Shown here piece after piece: positions 27,366 through 35,246 of a DNA stretch of 64,000 bases. The DNA is taken from contig NZ_CP116968.1 of NCBI RefSeq assembly GCF_032051675.1, positions 2,418,001 to 2,482,000 on the forward strand, in the 5' to 3' direction. The DNA comes from Candidatus Nitrospira neomarina. GTDB taxonomy: Bacteria; Nitrospirota; Nitrospiria; Nitrospirales; UBA8639. The translations under genes were made by a program, and so were the position numbers. Position 1 is the first letter of the stretch, and each line of letters opens with the position of its first letter. Under the pieces are notes generated by a model. That model saw only the letters and a program-made list of their open reading frames with translations. It had not been told where the DNA came from and did not search any database.

Positions 27366-28265
27366 TTAGTGAGGAAGAGAGTGTACGAAGGCATCAAGGG
27401 ATGACATGTCTGAAAAGACCGTGATTTTTTCATTCAAAAAGAGAGAGGAATGGGCTTGCGCAAATTGTCCGCCTACGCCAATGGGTGCGAGGGGTTTAAC
27501 GAGTGAAGTTAATTCCTTGACCATCATCCTGGCCTCCGTGAGGGTACGGTCAACCGTCAGGGAAAGGAGAACATACGATGGGCGGAACTGTTCACAGAAT
27601 TTCGCCAGTTCGGGAATCGGAAGATTGGCCCCTAAATAGTGTACGCGACATCCACGCACCGCGCAGAGGTAGGCTGCCGTCATGGCCGAAATCTCGTGCC
27701 ACTCCTGGGCCGGACAAGCCACAACCACATGCGGATCTCCCTCTGATAATTGAAATTGATTCAGGGCCGAAAAGATTTTCTGCTTGACCTGGTTTGAGAC
27801 GAAGTGCTCTTGGGCGACCCCCATCACGCCGTCATGCCATAGCTGGCCCACCCTCTCCTGTAGAGGAAGCAGGAATCGGTGCAACGCTTCCTCAAACGGG
27901 ATGACAGCCAATGCGCCATTCAGTTTTCGCTGAAAGATGAGCCGATTTCCCTCCTGGATCGCCTGAATCAATTCGGAGATGAGGCCCTCGGAATGCGGTG
28001 TCTCAGCCGCGGATCTCACCCAGTCCTGTTGAGCTAGCCTGAGGAGTGTTTCCCGGCCGGTCTCTGCCAGTTGCCCGATACTCATCCCCTGATCGACTTG
28101 TGATTTCAGGTATCTGAACAGTCGAACATCTTCATCCTTGTAGAGCCTATAGCGATTGGCTCCCCTAGTTGGATCTACTAAACCATAACGTTTTTCCCAA
28201 GCACGTATCACATGTGTCGAAATTCCCGTAAGTTTTGAAAATCGTTGAATTCTATACAGTGCCAT
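27366..28265 (-). CDS. CarH/LitR-type MerR regulator with adenosylcobalamin-binding domain
   Basis: A 299-residue light-sensing repressor candidate. Residues 1-70 are a MerR winged helix (YRIQRFSKLTGISTHVIRAWE), followed by a B12-binding helical bundle and a Rossmann cobalamin domain. The bundle has the CarH signature W-x9-E-H exactly (Trp143, Glu153, His154), and His190 in EWHEI is the lower axial cobalt ligand. In known CarH proteins the dark tetramer binds DNA and light splits adenosylcobalamin, releasing the promoter. It is divergent from the zinc-ribbon/cytochrome genes. ATG 28265 is preferred over an upstream TTG at 28280; no clear ribosome-binding site is present. Confidence 0.88.
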   Translation of the reverse strand: MALYRIQRFSKLTGISTHVIRAWEKRYGLVDPTRGANRYRLYKDEDVRLFRYLKSQVDQGMSIGQLAETGRETLLRLAQQDWVRSAAETPHSEGLISELIQAIQEGNRLIFQRKLNGALAVIPFEEALHRFLLPLQERVGQLWHDGVMGVAQEHFVSNQVKQKIFSALNQFQLSEGDPHVVVACPAQEWHEISAMTAAYLCAVRGCRVHYLGANLPIPELAKFCEQFRPSYVLLSLTVDRTLTEARMMVKELTSLVKPLAPIGVGGQFAQAHSSLFLNEKITVFSDMSSLDAFVHSLPH

Positions 28266-28280
28266 TCTAAGAAAATACAA

Positions 28281-28380
28281 TTAGAGTCTAATGTATGTCA
28301 AAAATTTAGACATTAACACTTGACAAACATTATACTAAGTGATAAAACTTTAAACATACAATAGACAAACATTAATGAAT
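28281..28380. promoter_or_regulatory. Divergent control region with four copies of a TAATGT(T)TGTC-type motif
   Basis: Plus-strand TCTAATGTATGTCAAA lies at 28287-28302. Minus-strand copies are TATAATGTTTGTCAA (28319-28333), TTAATGTTTGTCTAT (28361-28375) and the half site TTAATGTCTAAATTT (28301-28315). TTGACA at 28320-28325 coincides with one copy and could be a -35 box for the rightward genes. CarH operators in other bacteria overlap -35 elements, so this is a good candidate for autoregulation and control of the divergent operon; the factor is inferred from position. Confidence 0.6.
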
Positions 28381-28420
28381 GATCATTCAATTACGTCAAT
28401 CTTTTAAGGGAGGTGCTAAA

Positions 28421-28708
28421 ATGGATCTTCAAATCACACTCCAGAACACTGGCTCAATTGACGGATCTATTGCCGACCCTGGAACACGACCGACATGCAT
28501 GAGATGCGGGGGCCTCTTAGTTAGCACGTTTTGCATTTCCCCAGACGAGGGCACCTGCGATTTTCAAATACCAGTGGCTAAGTGTCTCCAGTGCGGTGAT
28601 GTGATTGACCCGGTAATCATGAAGCACCGACTATCAAAGACCCTGCCCCAGCCGAAGCCCAAGAATAGACGTCAATTTGCCAATCTGCAGGTCATTTCAA
28701 AAGGATGA
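28421..28708 (+). CDS. Small zinc-ribbon-like protein, unknown function
   Basis: A 95-residue soluble protein with two C-x2-C pairs, CMRCGG near residue 26 and CLQCGD near residue 55, the pattern of a single zinc ribbon, then a basic C-terminus (KPKNRRQF). AGGGAGGTG precedes ATG 28421. It is the first gene rightward from the CarH-like regulator's divergent control region. The family is not known to me; RNA or DNA contact through the ribbon and basic tail is only a guess. Confidence 0.65.
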   Translation: MDLQITLQNTGSIDGSIADPGTRPTCMRCGGLLVSTFCISPDEGTCDFQIPVAKCLQCGDVIDPVIMKHRLSKTLPQPKPKNRRQFANLQVISKG

Positions 28709-28865
28709 ATCGAAGTAAAGGAGACAGAAATTCAATTTTCATTCATCTATGAAGTCACGGATCAAAAAATCTCAAAAAATAAAATTTCCTTTGTATTTAC
28801 GGATCAATTTCTAAATAGCGGCCATGAACTTTTCTCTAATCAAAAATTTATCCACAGACTCAATA

Positions 28866-29375
28866 ATGATGCAGCGAAGCAATTTTTTATATTTCACTTA
28901 CCTAGCCGTATTCCTTATAATAGGCTGCGGTCAAGGAGGCACTTCTTCGCGACCAACCTTAGACGTTCCGCTTGAATACGCCGACAAACACATGCCAAAA
29001 GGATGGTGGAATGACTCAGTGGTTTTGTCGGAAGGTCGCCTACTGTATCAGGGTGTAACGAAACCATTCGTGAATTGTGCGAAATGTCACGGGAGGGATG
29101 GGAAACCCACCAAGAGAGGTGCCCCTGATCTCACTGATCCTAGAAGAGTCAGGAGATTTTCCGATTCCTACTGGTTTTGGCGCATCGAAGAGGGAATTCC
29201 CATGACTACCATGGAGGGCTGGTCCAAAAAGTTATCTGATCAGGAGATCTGGAAGATTATTGCCTATCAACGGAACTTTGCACTCAGGGGGCAGGTCTAT
29301 AATCCTGCAACCGACAAATGGGAGGATCCTGAGGCCCAGCAGACACCCGGTGCCAGCCCGGATAACTCAAAATGA
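28866..29375 (+). CDS. Lipoprotein c-type cytochrome, single heme
   Basis: About 169 residues. A signal peptide ends in the lipobox LIIGC (lipidated Cys about residue 21), so it is anchored to a membrane facing the periplasm. One heme motif CAKCHGRDGKP is followed by conserved GIPMTTM, providing the methionine ligand. It is paralogous to the gene at 49.1-49.6 kb (both share MP-x-GWW-x-D, C-x-Q/K-CHG-x-x-GKP and SDSYWFWRI/SDSQMLWRI-type segments) and to a decayed copy near 55.5 kb. Starts at 28824 or 28869 are also possible; no strong ribosome-binding site decides. It likely shuttles electrons among respiratory proteins. Confidence 0.85.
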   Translation: MMQRSNFLYFTYLAVFLIIGCGQGGTSSRPTLDVPLEYADKHMPKGWWNDSVVLSEGRLLYQGVTKPFVNCAKCHGRDGKPTKRGAPDLTDPRRVRRFSDSYWFWRIEEGIPMTTMEGWSKKLSDQEIWKIIAYQRNFALRGQVYNPATDKWEDPEAQQTPGASPDNSK

Positions 29376-29534
29376 GGCGAAATAAAACATCGACCGATAG
29401 ACAAAGGGATTCAGAGAGCAAGGAGGTAATGATGTCTGTGTGTAATGTGCAGGCCGGGCCGGCGGTTCATGCGACAGAGTGTCACAATTGAAATCTATTA
29501 TTAATTTTATGATCCACCTGGGAGGTATGAAGTG

Positions 29535-30590
29535 ATGAAGTTCAAAAACTCACTCGCTGAAACAAGAAAAGTCGGCGATCAACTCAAAATTCGATTGTTC
29601 GCATCCGCACTCATCGTTCCGGCCGTTCTCATGTCATTCGGGTCTGTGCTCGCCAACGAGATGGTCCATATTCCATCCGGCAAATTCATAATGGGAATCG
29701 ATAAGGTCATGCCAACTTCGGCCAAGGGTGGGAAGTTAAGACCCTGGTCTGCGGAAGCTTTCCATGATGAAGGTCCTGCACACCAGGTTGAGTTGGGCTC
29801 TTATATGATCAACAAATATGAAGTGTCCAATGGCGAGTACAAGGAATTCATGAAGGCCACCAATCATCCTGCGCCCGCCTACTGGGACGACCCTCGTCTC
29901 AACAAGCCTAATCAGCCAGTAGTGGGAGTCAATTATAATGATGCAACGGCCTTCTGTGAATGGAAGGGGGCACGCCTGCCCACCGAGGCCGAGTGGGAAA
30001 ATGCAGCACGTGGGCCGCAGGGACTCAGGTATCCGTGGGGAGACCAGCTCGACCCCAAGCTCGCCAATTTCGGAAGGAATCAACCTTCCACCATGCCGGT
30101 CGACTCTCTCCCTGAAGCAGCCAGTCCCTATGGGCTCCATCATATGGCCGGGAATGCTTTCGAGTGGGTCTATGATTGGTATGATCCCCGGTTTTATGAG
30201 AAGGGCCCATTCACCGTGAATACGACGGGTCCCGAAAAACCGGTATGGCTCGGGGGAACCGGTCTGTATGTTGATCGGCTCACGACCGGTGAAAAGAGAG
30301 TGATCCGCGGCGGGTCTTGGAATGCCCCAGGCACGAGTGTCACCACCACGCATCGGTTTTGGAATCAACCTATGAACAACAGCTACGGCGTGGGCCTGGG
30401 ATTCCGGTGTGCCAAAACAGCCACCAAAGAACCGGAGCAGTACGTGCAATATCACTTCATGCATGCTCTGATCAGCATGGGAGAAGAAAAGTGGAAGGAT
30501 GCACTTGATTCAATAGAGAAAGCCCTCCAGGAGGACCCGGATAATGCGGAGTACAAGGCCACCCGAGAGGTCATCAAGAAGCAGATGTAA
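29535..30590 (+). CDS. SUMF1/FGE-like domain protein with C-terminal TPR, secreted
   Basis: About 351 residues: a signal peptide (residues 18-41), a formylglycine-generating-enzyme-like domain (MVHIPSGKFIMG, NKYEVSNGEYKEFM, LPTEAEWENAARG, MAGNAFEWVYDWY, RVIRGGSW, GVGLGFRCAK) and a C-terminal tetratricopeptide repeat (about 300-345). The two catalytic cysteines that normally follow RGGSW in true FGE are absent (WNAPGTSVTTTHRF), so it probably lacks sulfatase-activating chemistry and may instead bind or scaffold. It lies in the cytochrome cluster. GGGAGGT is 8 bases before ATG 29535. Confidence 0.82.
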   Translation: MKFKNSLAETRKVGDQLKIRLFASALIVPAVLMSFGSVLANEMVHIPSGKFIMGIDKVMPTSAKGGKLRPWSAEAFHDEGPAHQVELGSYMINKYEVSNGEYKEFMKATNHPAPAYWDDPRLNKPNQPVVGVNYNDATAFCEWKGARLPTEAEWENAARGPQGLRYPWGDQLDPKLANFGRNQPSTMPVDSLPEAASPYGLHHMAGNAFEWVYDWYDPRFYEKGPFTVNTTGPEKPVWLGGTGLYVDRLTTGEKRVIRGGSWNAPGTSVTTTHRFWNQPMNNSYGVGLGFRCAKTATKEPEQYVQYHFMHALISMGEEKWKDALDSIEKALQEDPDNAEYKATREVIKKQM

Positions 30591-30609
30591 GCATTTCGGA
30601 TGAGATTCT

Positions 30610-30641
30610 GACGAGGCAGCATCATCATGATCTGCCTCGTC
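30610..30641 (+). terminator. Perfect ten-pair hairpin after the first SUMF1-like gene
   Basis: GACGAGGCAG and CTGCCTCGTC flank a 12-base loop 20 bases after the stop codon. There is no T run, so it may be a transcript 3' end stabiliser, a weak terminator, or both. The rest of the 308-base gap to 30899 holds no gene I can support. Confidence 0.45.
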
Positions 30642-30898
30642 ACCCATCACTCTTTGCGAGCCGTCCTATGCTGGCAAGCACAATCAAGTAGTTCAACGAG
30701 AACCCAGCTTCTCGGTCATTCCTTTCAGTAAGAAACCAGGAGACAGTGCGAATGGGGTGTCCCCGGGTGGAGACCAGAATCCGAAGCTTACCCAAAATAC
30801 GTCTGAGGAAGTCAACATGATCGCACCCTCTCAAAAAATTCCTGAAATGGAGTGGCGGCAAAGAAGATTGAGGCGAACATTCTTAATAAGAGGTTGTC

Positions 30899-31258
30899 AT
30901 GAAACACCTATTGCCAATTGCGATCTTGCTGCTAGTCACCATCTCAGTCCCCGCAGCAGCCGAGCCAATCCAGCCGACTCACGATACAGTCGCCGAAGCC
31001 CAACATCTTATCCATGATGCCGGCCATTCCATGGATAAGGCATGGGATGCCTTTCACAAAGCCGCCCTTGGAGGGACTCTGGCTTCTCCGGAAATTCAAA
31101 CTGCCGCGGAAGCAGACCTGATGAAAGGGCGCGATCTTTTGCGGAAAGCCATGATGGCGCAACATGAGGGCAACATAGAAGAGGTGAGAAATTTAACGAA
31201 ACAAATACAGCAATTGAGTGTTGAGATCCAACGAAAAAGCCAAATGGAGAAAGAATAA
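30899..31258 (+). CDS. Small helical periplasmic protein
   Basis: A 119-residue exported protein: signal peptide ending about ISVPAAAEP (residue 22), then an almost entirely helical, His- and Glu-containing mature part (HDTVAEAQHLIHDAGHSMDKAWDAFHKAALGGTL) with coiled-coil character at the C-terminus. The evenly spaced histidines suggest metal or heme contacts but no defined motif is present. Its stop overlaps the start of the second SUMF1-like gene (TAATGG), so the two are translationally coupled and probably work together. I do not recognise the family. Confidence 0.7.
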   Translation: MKHLLPIAILLLVTISVPAAAEPIQPTHDTVAEAQHLIHDAGHSMDKAWDAFHKAALGGTLASPEIQTAAEADLMKGRDLLRKAMMAQHEGNIEEVRNLTKQIQQLSVEIQRKSQMEKE

Positions 31259-32061
31259 TGGTCTTGCTGTCCTTATTGGTATTCCTGTTGTCCATAGGGT
31301 TGGCACAACCCTCATGGGCACTTCATCTCGAAGAACTATGGGATTACGCGCCGATGATCAAGATTCCGAAGGGTCCATTTCTCCGCGGAAGCCTTCCGGA
31401 ATCAGGTCGATTGGACGAATTCCCACAAAGGGAAATTTATCTGGATGAATTTTTCATCGACAAGTACGAGGTCACCAATCATCAATATACAGAGTTTTTG
31501 GTGGCAACGGGGCATAGGGAGCCGTTGAATGTGTATGGGGAGGTCTCTCTAAGCCAGGAAGAGGGGATCGATCATTTGCCGGTCGTACAAGTGAACTGGA
31601 ATGACGCTGAGGATTACTGCATATGGATAGGGAAACGTCTTCCAACCGAAGCAGAGTGGGAAAAGGCGGCCCGCGGAACTGATGGGCGGACCTATCCATG
31701 GGGGAACTCCCCTCCCACGAAAGATCTTGCGAACTATGATCGGGAATGGGATGACGGAAATGCACTGCAATTGATCGGGACTTTTCCAGGTGGGGCATCA
31801 CCGTATGGTGTGCAAAACATGGCCGGAAACGTCAGGGAGTGGGTAAAGGATTGGTACGCCGAGGACTACTACAAAGAATCCCCAGATCGAAATCCCAAAG
31901 GTCCGGGCTCAGGAATTTTGAAGGTCGTTCGTGGTGGATCCTGGCATAGTTTGGAGGCCGATATCAGGACGGCCGCCAGAGGGAAGGGAGGGTTTGCTCT
32001 GAAAACTCATGGAGTGGGCTTTCGATGTGCCAGGGATGTCAAATCACCTGAGGCTCATTAA
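31258..32061 (+). CDS. SUMF1/FGE-like domain protein, exported
   Basis: A 267-residue exported protein. A signal segment (SLLVFLLSIGLAQPSWA) precedes an FGE-like fold: IKIPKGPFLRG, DKYEVTNHQYTEFL, RLPTEAEWEKAARG, NMAGNVREWVKDWY, KVVRGGSWHS and GVGFRCARD. As in the paralogue at 29.5 kb, the catalytic cysteine pair after RGGSW is missing (HSLEADIRTAARGKG), arguing against formylglycine formation. Translationally coupled with the helical periplasmic protein. Possible role in assembling or binding the neighbouring cytochrome; inference. Confidence 0.82.
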   Translation: MVLLSLLVFLLSIGLAQPSWALHLEELWDYAPMIKIPKGPFLRGSLPESGRLDEFPQREIYLDEFFIDKYEVTNHQYTEFLVATGHREPLNVYGEVSLSQEEGIDHLPVVQVNWNDAEDYCIWIGKRLPTEAEWEKAARGTDGRTYPWGNSPPTKDLANYDREWDDGNALQLIGTFPGGASPYGVQNMAGNVREWVKDWYAEDYYKESPDRNPKGPGSGILKVVRGGSWHSLEADIRTAARGKGGFALKTHGVGFRCARDVKSPEAH

Positions 32062-32397
32062 AGCCAGGCTGGGATATGAATATCCCTGTATTACGGAGGA
32101 AGATTGACCGGAAATTCGAAGGCTCACCATGAATAAAATCAAATAACCTTATCCACGACTGTTTCGGCATAAGGGCCATCCCACAACGTTGGCCCCCATC
32201 CCGGTTCTTATGAGGTGGGAAACTCAAGGACACGCTGTTCATGAAACCATGGATCATTTCTCCTCACATTTTTCATTCTACTTACCATCCGGAACTCAAC
32301 CAAATCCGGCGGATTCCGGTTGGGAATCCATGTCGTCGGCATTCCTTCATTTTCCGTGTGAAGGGAGGATGAAGGAAGGGTCCCGAAAGGAGTTGTC
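32062..32397. other. Intergenic region, about 340 bp
   Basis: Contains one short inverted repeat (GGGATAT-GA-ATATCCC near 32071) shortly after the SUMF1-like stop, a possible transcript end signal, and AAAGGAG before the TIGR01777 gene. I see no further gene, repeat or copy of the motif found at 28.3 kb. Confidence 0.35.
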
Positions 32398-33330
32398 ATG
32401 AAATTTGTCATTGCCGGTGGAACAGGATTTATCGGACAAGAGGTTTGCCGGGTGATGATTAATGAAGGGCATTCCCTAATCATTCTCACCCGCCATGCAG
32501 GGAATTACAGCGCGTCTGCCACCCCACAGCGTCATTTCGTCCAGTGGGACGGCGTAACTCAGGGGTCATGGGTACAGGAATGCGATGGCGCAGATGCCGT
32601 CATCAATCTATCCGGTGCACCAATTGCGGATTCCCGTTGGACGGACAAGCGAAAACACGAGCTTATTGACAGCCGGGTTCAGCCGACTCAAGCCTTGCTT
32701 CAAGCCATCCCAAGCTGGAAAAACAAACCACACACCTTTATTTCCGCATCAGGAGTCGGCTTCTATGGAGCCAGAGGTGAAGAAGAGCTCAATGAATCTT
32801 CTCCTCCTGGCAAAGGCTTTCTTTCAGATCTTTGTCAGGTTTGGGAAAATACGGCCATGGAAGCCGAAGCCCTGGGTCTTCGGGTTATTCCAATCCGATT
32901 CGGAATGGTCTTAGGGCCGGACGGGGGAGCCCTATCGAAAATGTCTTTGCCCTTTCGCTTGTTTCTGGGCGGTCCCGTTTTACCAGGAACGCAATATGTT
33001 TCGTGGATCCACCGGAATGATCTTGCCCGTCTCATTCTTTTTGTGATCACCCGCTCTACGCTGATCGGACCGGTCAATGGAGTCGCCCCCGAAACAGTCA
33101 CCATGCGCGACTTTTGTACGACATTGGGGCAATCCATGAACCGTCCATCCTGGTTCCCCGTTCCGGAATTTATGTTGGAAGTCGCCCTGGGAGAGCTTGC
33201 CACGATGTTGACGACCGGCCAACGCGTTCATCCGCAAAAAGCCCTGAAGAGTGGATTTTCTTATTCCTATCCCACCCTCCAGGACGCGTTACAATCAATA
33301 TTTGGCAAACCATCATCTCAAGCAACATAG
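32398..33330 (+). CDS. TIGR01777 family NAD-dependent epimerase/dehydratase
   Basis: A 310-residue atypical short-chain dehydrogenase. Features: N-terminal nucleotide-binding GGTGFIGQEV, VINLSGAPIADSRWTDKRK, SRV-Q-x-T, FISASGVGFYGARGEE with the Tyr of the active-site region, IRFGMVLGPDGGALSKM and YVSWIHRNDLARL, all hallmarks of TIGR01777 (YfcH/SulA-like). Substrate unknown. In many proteobacteria this family sits in LitR/CarH or ChrR photo-oxidative stress clusters with photolyase and DUF1722 proteins, which matches this window. AAAGGAG precedes the ATG. Confidence 0.9.
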   Translation: MKFVIAGGTGFIGQEVCRVMINEGHSLIILTRHAGNYSASATPQRHFVQWDGVTQGSWVQECDGADAVINLSGAPIADSRWTDKRKHELIDSRVQPTQALLQAIPSWKNKPHTFISASGVGFYGARGEEELNESSPPGKGFLSDLCQVWENTAMEAEALGLRVIPIRFGMVLGPDGGALSKMSLPFRLFLGGPVLPGTQYVSWIHRNDLARLILFVITRSTLIGPVNGVAPETVTMRDFCTTLGQSMNRPSWFPVPEFMLEVALGELATMLTTGQRVHPQKALKSGFSYSYPTLQDALQSIFGKPSSQAT

Positions 33331-33365
33331 CTGAATTAACCCCATTTAAGCTAAGGAGCGAACCG

Positions 33366-33950
33366 ATGAACATCACAGATAAAAAACAATCACTTTGGTT
33401 ACTCTTTATCATGCTGTGTTTTCCAGGTTTGACTGCCGGATTGGTTATTATTTCCGGAGGATCCTCCGTCTTGGGAGCGCCTCTCTTATTAGAGAAAGGC
33501 AGCCTCATCCCTTCTGTGACCGTTATCGGAAAAGATGGAGAGGCCATTTCCCTCGATACTCTCAAGGGAAAAGTGACGTTAATCAGTATTGTGCCACAGC
33601 TGAATACTCCGGTGTGCGATGAACAGACTCACCGGTTCAGTGAACGCAATGGAGGCTTGGATCAATTAATGTCATTTGTCACCCTGAGTACGAATACCTA
33701 TAAGGATCAACAGGAATTTTCGGATAAGGCGGATATTCATAATATGACATTTTTATCGGACGCTCCTGATTATCACTTCGGCACACATACAGGTCTGCTG
33801 CTAAAAGATCTGAGCATCCTTCATCGCGCCGTGCTCGTGCTGGATACTCAGGGGATTATTCGATATGTTGAAATGGTACCCATGGGACAGCTGCCTGATT
33901 TCGACCAGGCCTTGCAGGTGTCCCGAAGCCTGCTGGCCAATGTTTCTTAA
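33366..33950 (+). CDS. Thiol-peroxidase-like redoxin with N-terminal membrane anchor/signal
   Basis: A 194-residue peroxiredoxin of the Tpx/AhpC superfamily: GSLIPSVTVIGKDGEAISLDTLKGKVTLISIVPQ is the Tpx-type N-terminal fold and NTPVCDEQTHRF holds the peroxidatic cysteine. The resolving cysteine expected in the SDAPDYHFG region of Tpx is absent, so it would be a one-Cys enzyme. Unlike cytoplasmic Tpx it has a hydrophobic N-terminus (residues 11-36), placing it in the periplasm, perhaps tethered. ATG 33366 is supported by AAGGAG 8 bases upstream. Likely co-transcribed with the flanking TIGR01777 and DUF4149 genes. Confidence 0.82.
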   Translation: MNITDKKQSLWLLFIMLCFPGLTAGLVIISGGSSVLGAPLLLEKGSLIPSVTVIGKDGEAISLDTLKGKVTLISIVPQLNTPVCDEQTHRFSERNGGLDQLMSFVTLSTNTYKDQQEFSDKADIHNMTFLSDAPDYHFGTHTGLLLKDLSILHRAVLVLDTQGIIRYVEMVPMGQLPDFDQALQVSRSLLANVS

Positions 33951-33961
33951 GAGGTGACGCC

Positions 33962-34447
33962 ATGACTGAACACATTCTCATTTTTTTTAATTTGTTGGCC
34001 AGTGCCGTGTTGGTCGGGAAAATTGTCTTTCTTTCCTTTGTCACAGCACCCGTGCTTTCCCGGACGCTGGATGCCGATGCTTTTGCACGAGTCGTGCGAA
34101 GTCTGTTTCCTCCCTACTACGGATTGGGAATGCTCAGTGCCGCCGTTGGATGGTTCACCAGCCTCGCCCTGGGTTTTTTTCATGGATTCGGACCCGTGGT
34201 ACTTATACCCGCTACGTTGTGGTTGGGAATACTCGCGATCGAGCAGTATTGCCGAACTCCTCTGATTGCCCAGATTAATGAACTCAGCGATCAGCTCAAG
34301 GCCAAACAACTCAAAGGGATTTCCACACCTCTCCTTCAACGACAAAGAGATGGCCTCCATCGGCGTTCCGTGCAATTAAATTCTCTTGTGCTGCTCATGG
34401 GTTTGTGTGTTCTCGGTTTTTCCGGTCTGTCATCCTCACTGCCATAA
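33962..34447 (+). CDS. DUF4149-like four-helix membrane protein
   Basis: A 161-residue integral membrane protein with four hydrophobic segments (about 5-30, 55-75, 80-97, 138-156). The N-terminal GKIVFLSFVTAPVLSRTL with A-F-A-R-V-V-R-SLFPPYY and the central charged helix matches DUF4149-type proteins (related to the TMEM205-like superfamily), whose function is unknown. It begins 11 bases after the peroxidase stop, with AAGAGGTGA as ribosome-binding site, and the PDZ protein follows 11 bases after its own stop, giving a tight operon. Confidence 0.8.
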   Translation: MTEHILIFFNLLASAVLVGKIVFLSFVTAPVLSRTLDADAFARVVRSLFPPYYGLGMLSAAVGWFTSLALGFFHGFGPVVLIPATLWLGILAIEQYCRTPLIAQINELSDQLKAKQLKGISTPLLQRQRDGLHRRSVQLNSLVLLMGLCVLGFSGLSSSLP

Positions 34448-34458
34448 AGGAGTTTTCC

Positions 34459-34947
34459 ATGCTGATACGCTTACCCTTCAATACCTATGCAAGTCGGTGT
34501 CTCAACATTTTAGGAGCCGTGGTCCTTTCAGCGGTGGTATGCACGCCATGGGCCTTGGGTGAGGATGTCCGCTCTATTGATTCAGCGGCTCCCACCAATC
34601 CTCATGCCAGTCCTCCAGGCCCCAACACACCCCCTCCCTCGGGGATTGTGGGACTTGCCTTGCATATCACAGCCGGTCGAATTGGAGAACCCGCTCGATT
34701 GATCATTCGCGCCGTGCATCCGTCCGGACCCGCCGCACGGGCCGGACTGAATCATGGGGAGGAAATTCTGACCGTCGACGGGGTCCCCGTGGCCGGGAAA
34801 ACCTATCAGGAAGCGGTCGGGCTCATCCGTGGAGAAATAGGAAGCAGCGTAAGCCTTGGACTCACGGGACCGCAAGGTGAACACACGGTCAGTCTGGTCC
34901 GAATCAGCGAATCGATCTTAATGGAGCAAACACCTCAGGTCATGTGA
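34459..34947 (+). CDS. Exported PDZ-domain protein
   Basis: A 162-residue precursor: hydrophobic signal (residues 16-34, ending TPWALGED), a proline-rich linker (SPPGPNTPPPSG) and a single PDZ domain (LIIRAVHPSGPAARAGLNHGEEILTVDGVPVAGKTYQEAVGLIRG). There is no protease domain, so it would act as a periplasmic adaptor that recognises C-terminal peptides. AAAGGAG precedes ATG 34459. It is last in the tight run TIGR01777-peroxidase-DUF4149-PDZ; a partner protease is not visible. Confidence 0.82.
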   Translation: MLIRLPFNTYASRCLNILGAVVLSAVVCTPWALGEDVRSIDSAAPTNPHASPPGPNTPPPSGIVGLALHITAGRIGEPARLIIRAVHPSGPAARAGLNHGEEILTVDGVPVAGKTYQEAVGLIRGEIGSSVSLGLTGPQGEHTVSLVRISESILMEQTPQVM

Positions 34948-35246
34948 GCAAGGAAAATATACAGCAGGGTGGTAGAAACTCAAGCCACCTTGTGCAAAAA
35001 CGAATCAGACGATTACTGTGAGGTATGAGACACAACAAGGCCATGGCTCCCTCCATCAGATTTTGTAAAAATTATTTTCGCCTGAAGGAATACTTTTCTC
35101 GAATCGGATTTGGTTTTTTGCACAACCCGGCTCTTTTCAATTGTGGATCATACCCAATCCCGTTCACAGGCGTTCAATCAACGCGTACCAGGAGTTTAAA
35201 AAATTTCAAAAGACTATCCGTGAACCGGTGAACCTCAACTGAAAGA

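Noticed and set aside
29736-30464. Minus-strand open frame of 242 codons
   Set aside because: Entirely antisense to the SUMF1-like gene, which has a signal peptide and family motifs; the antisense product has none.
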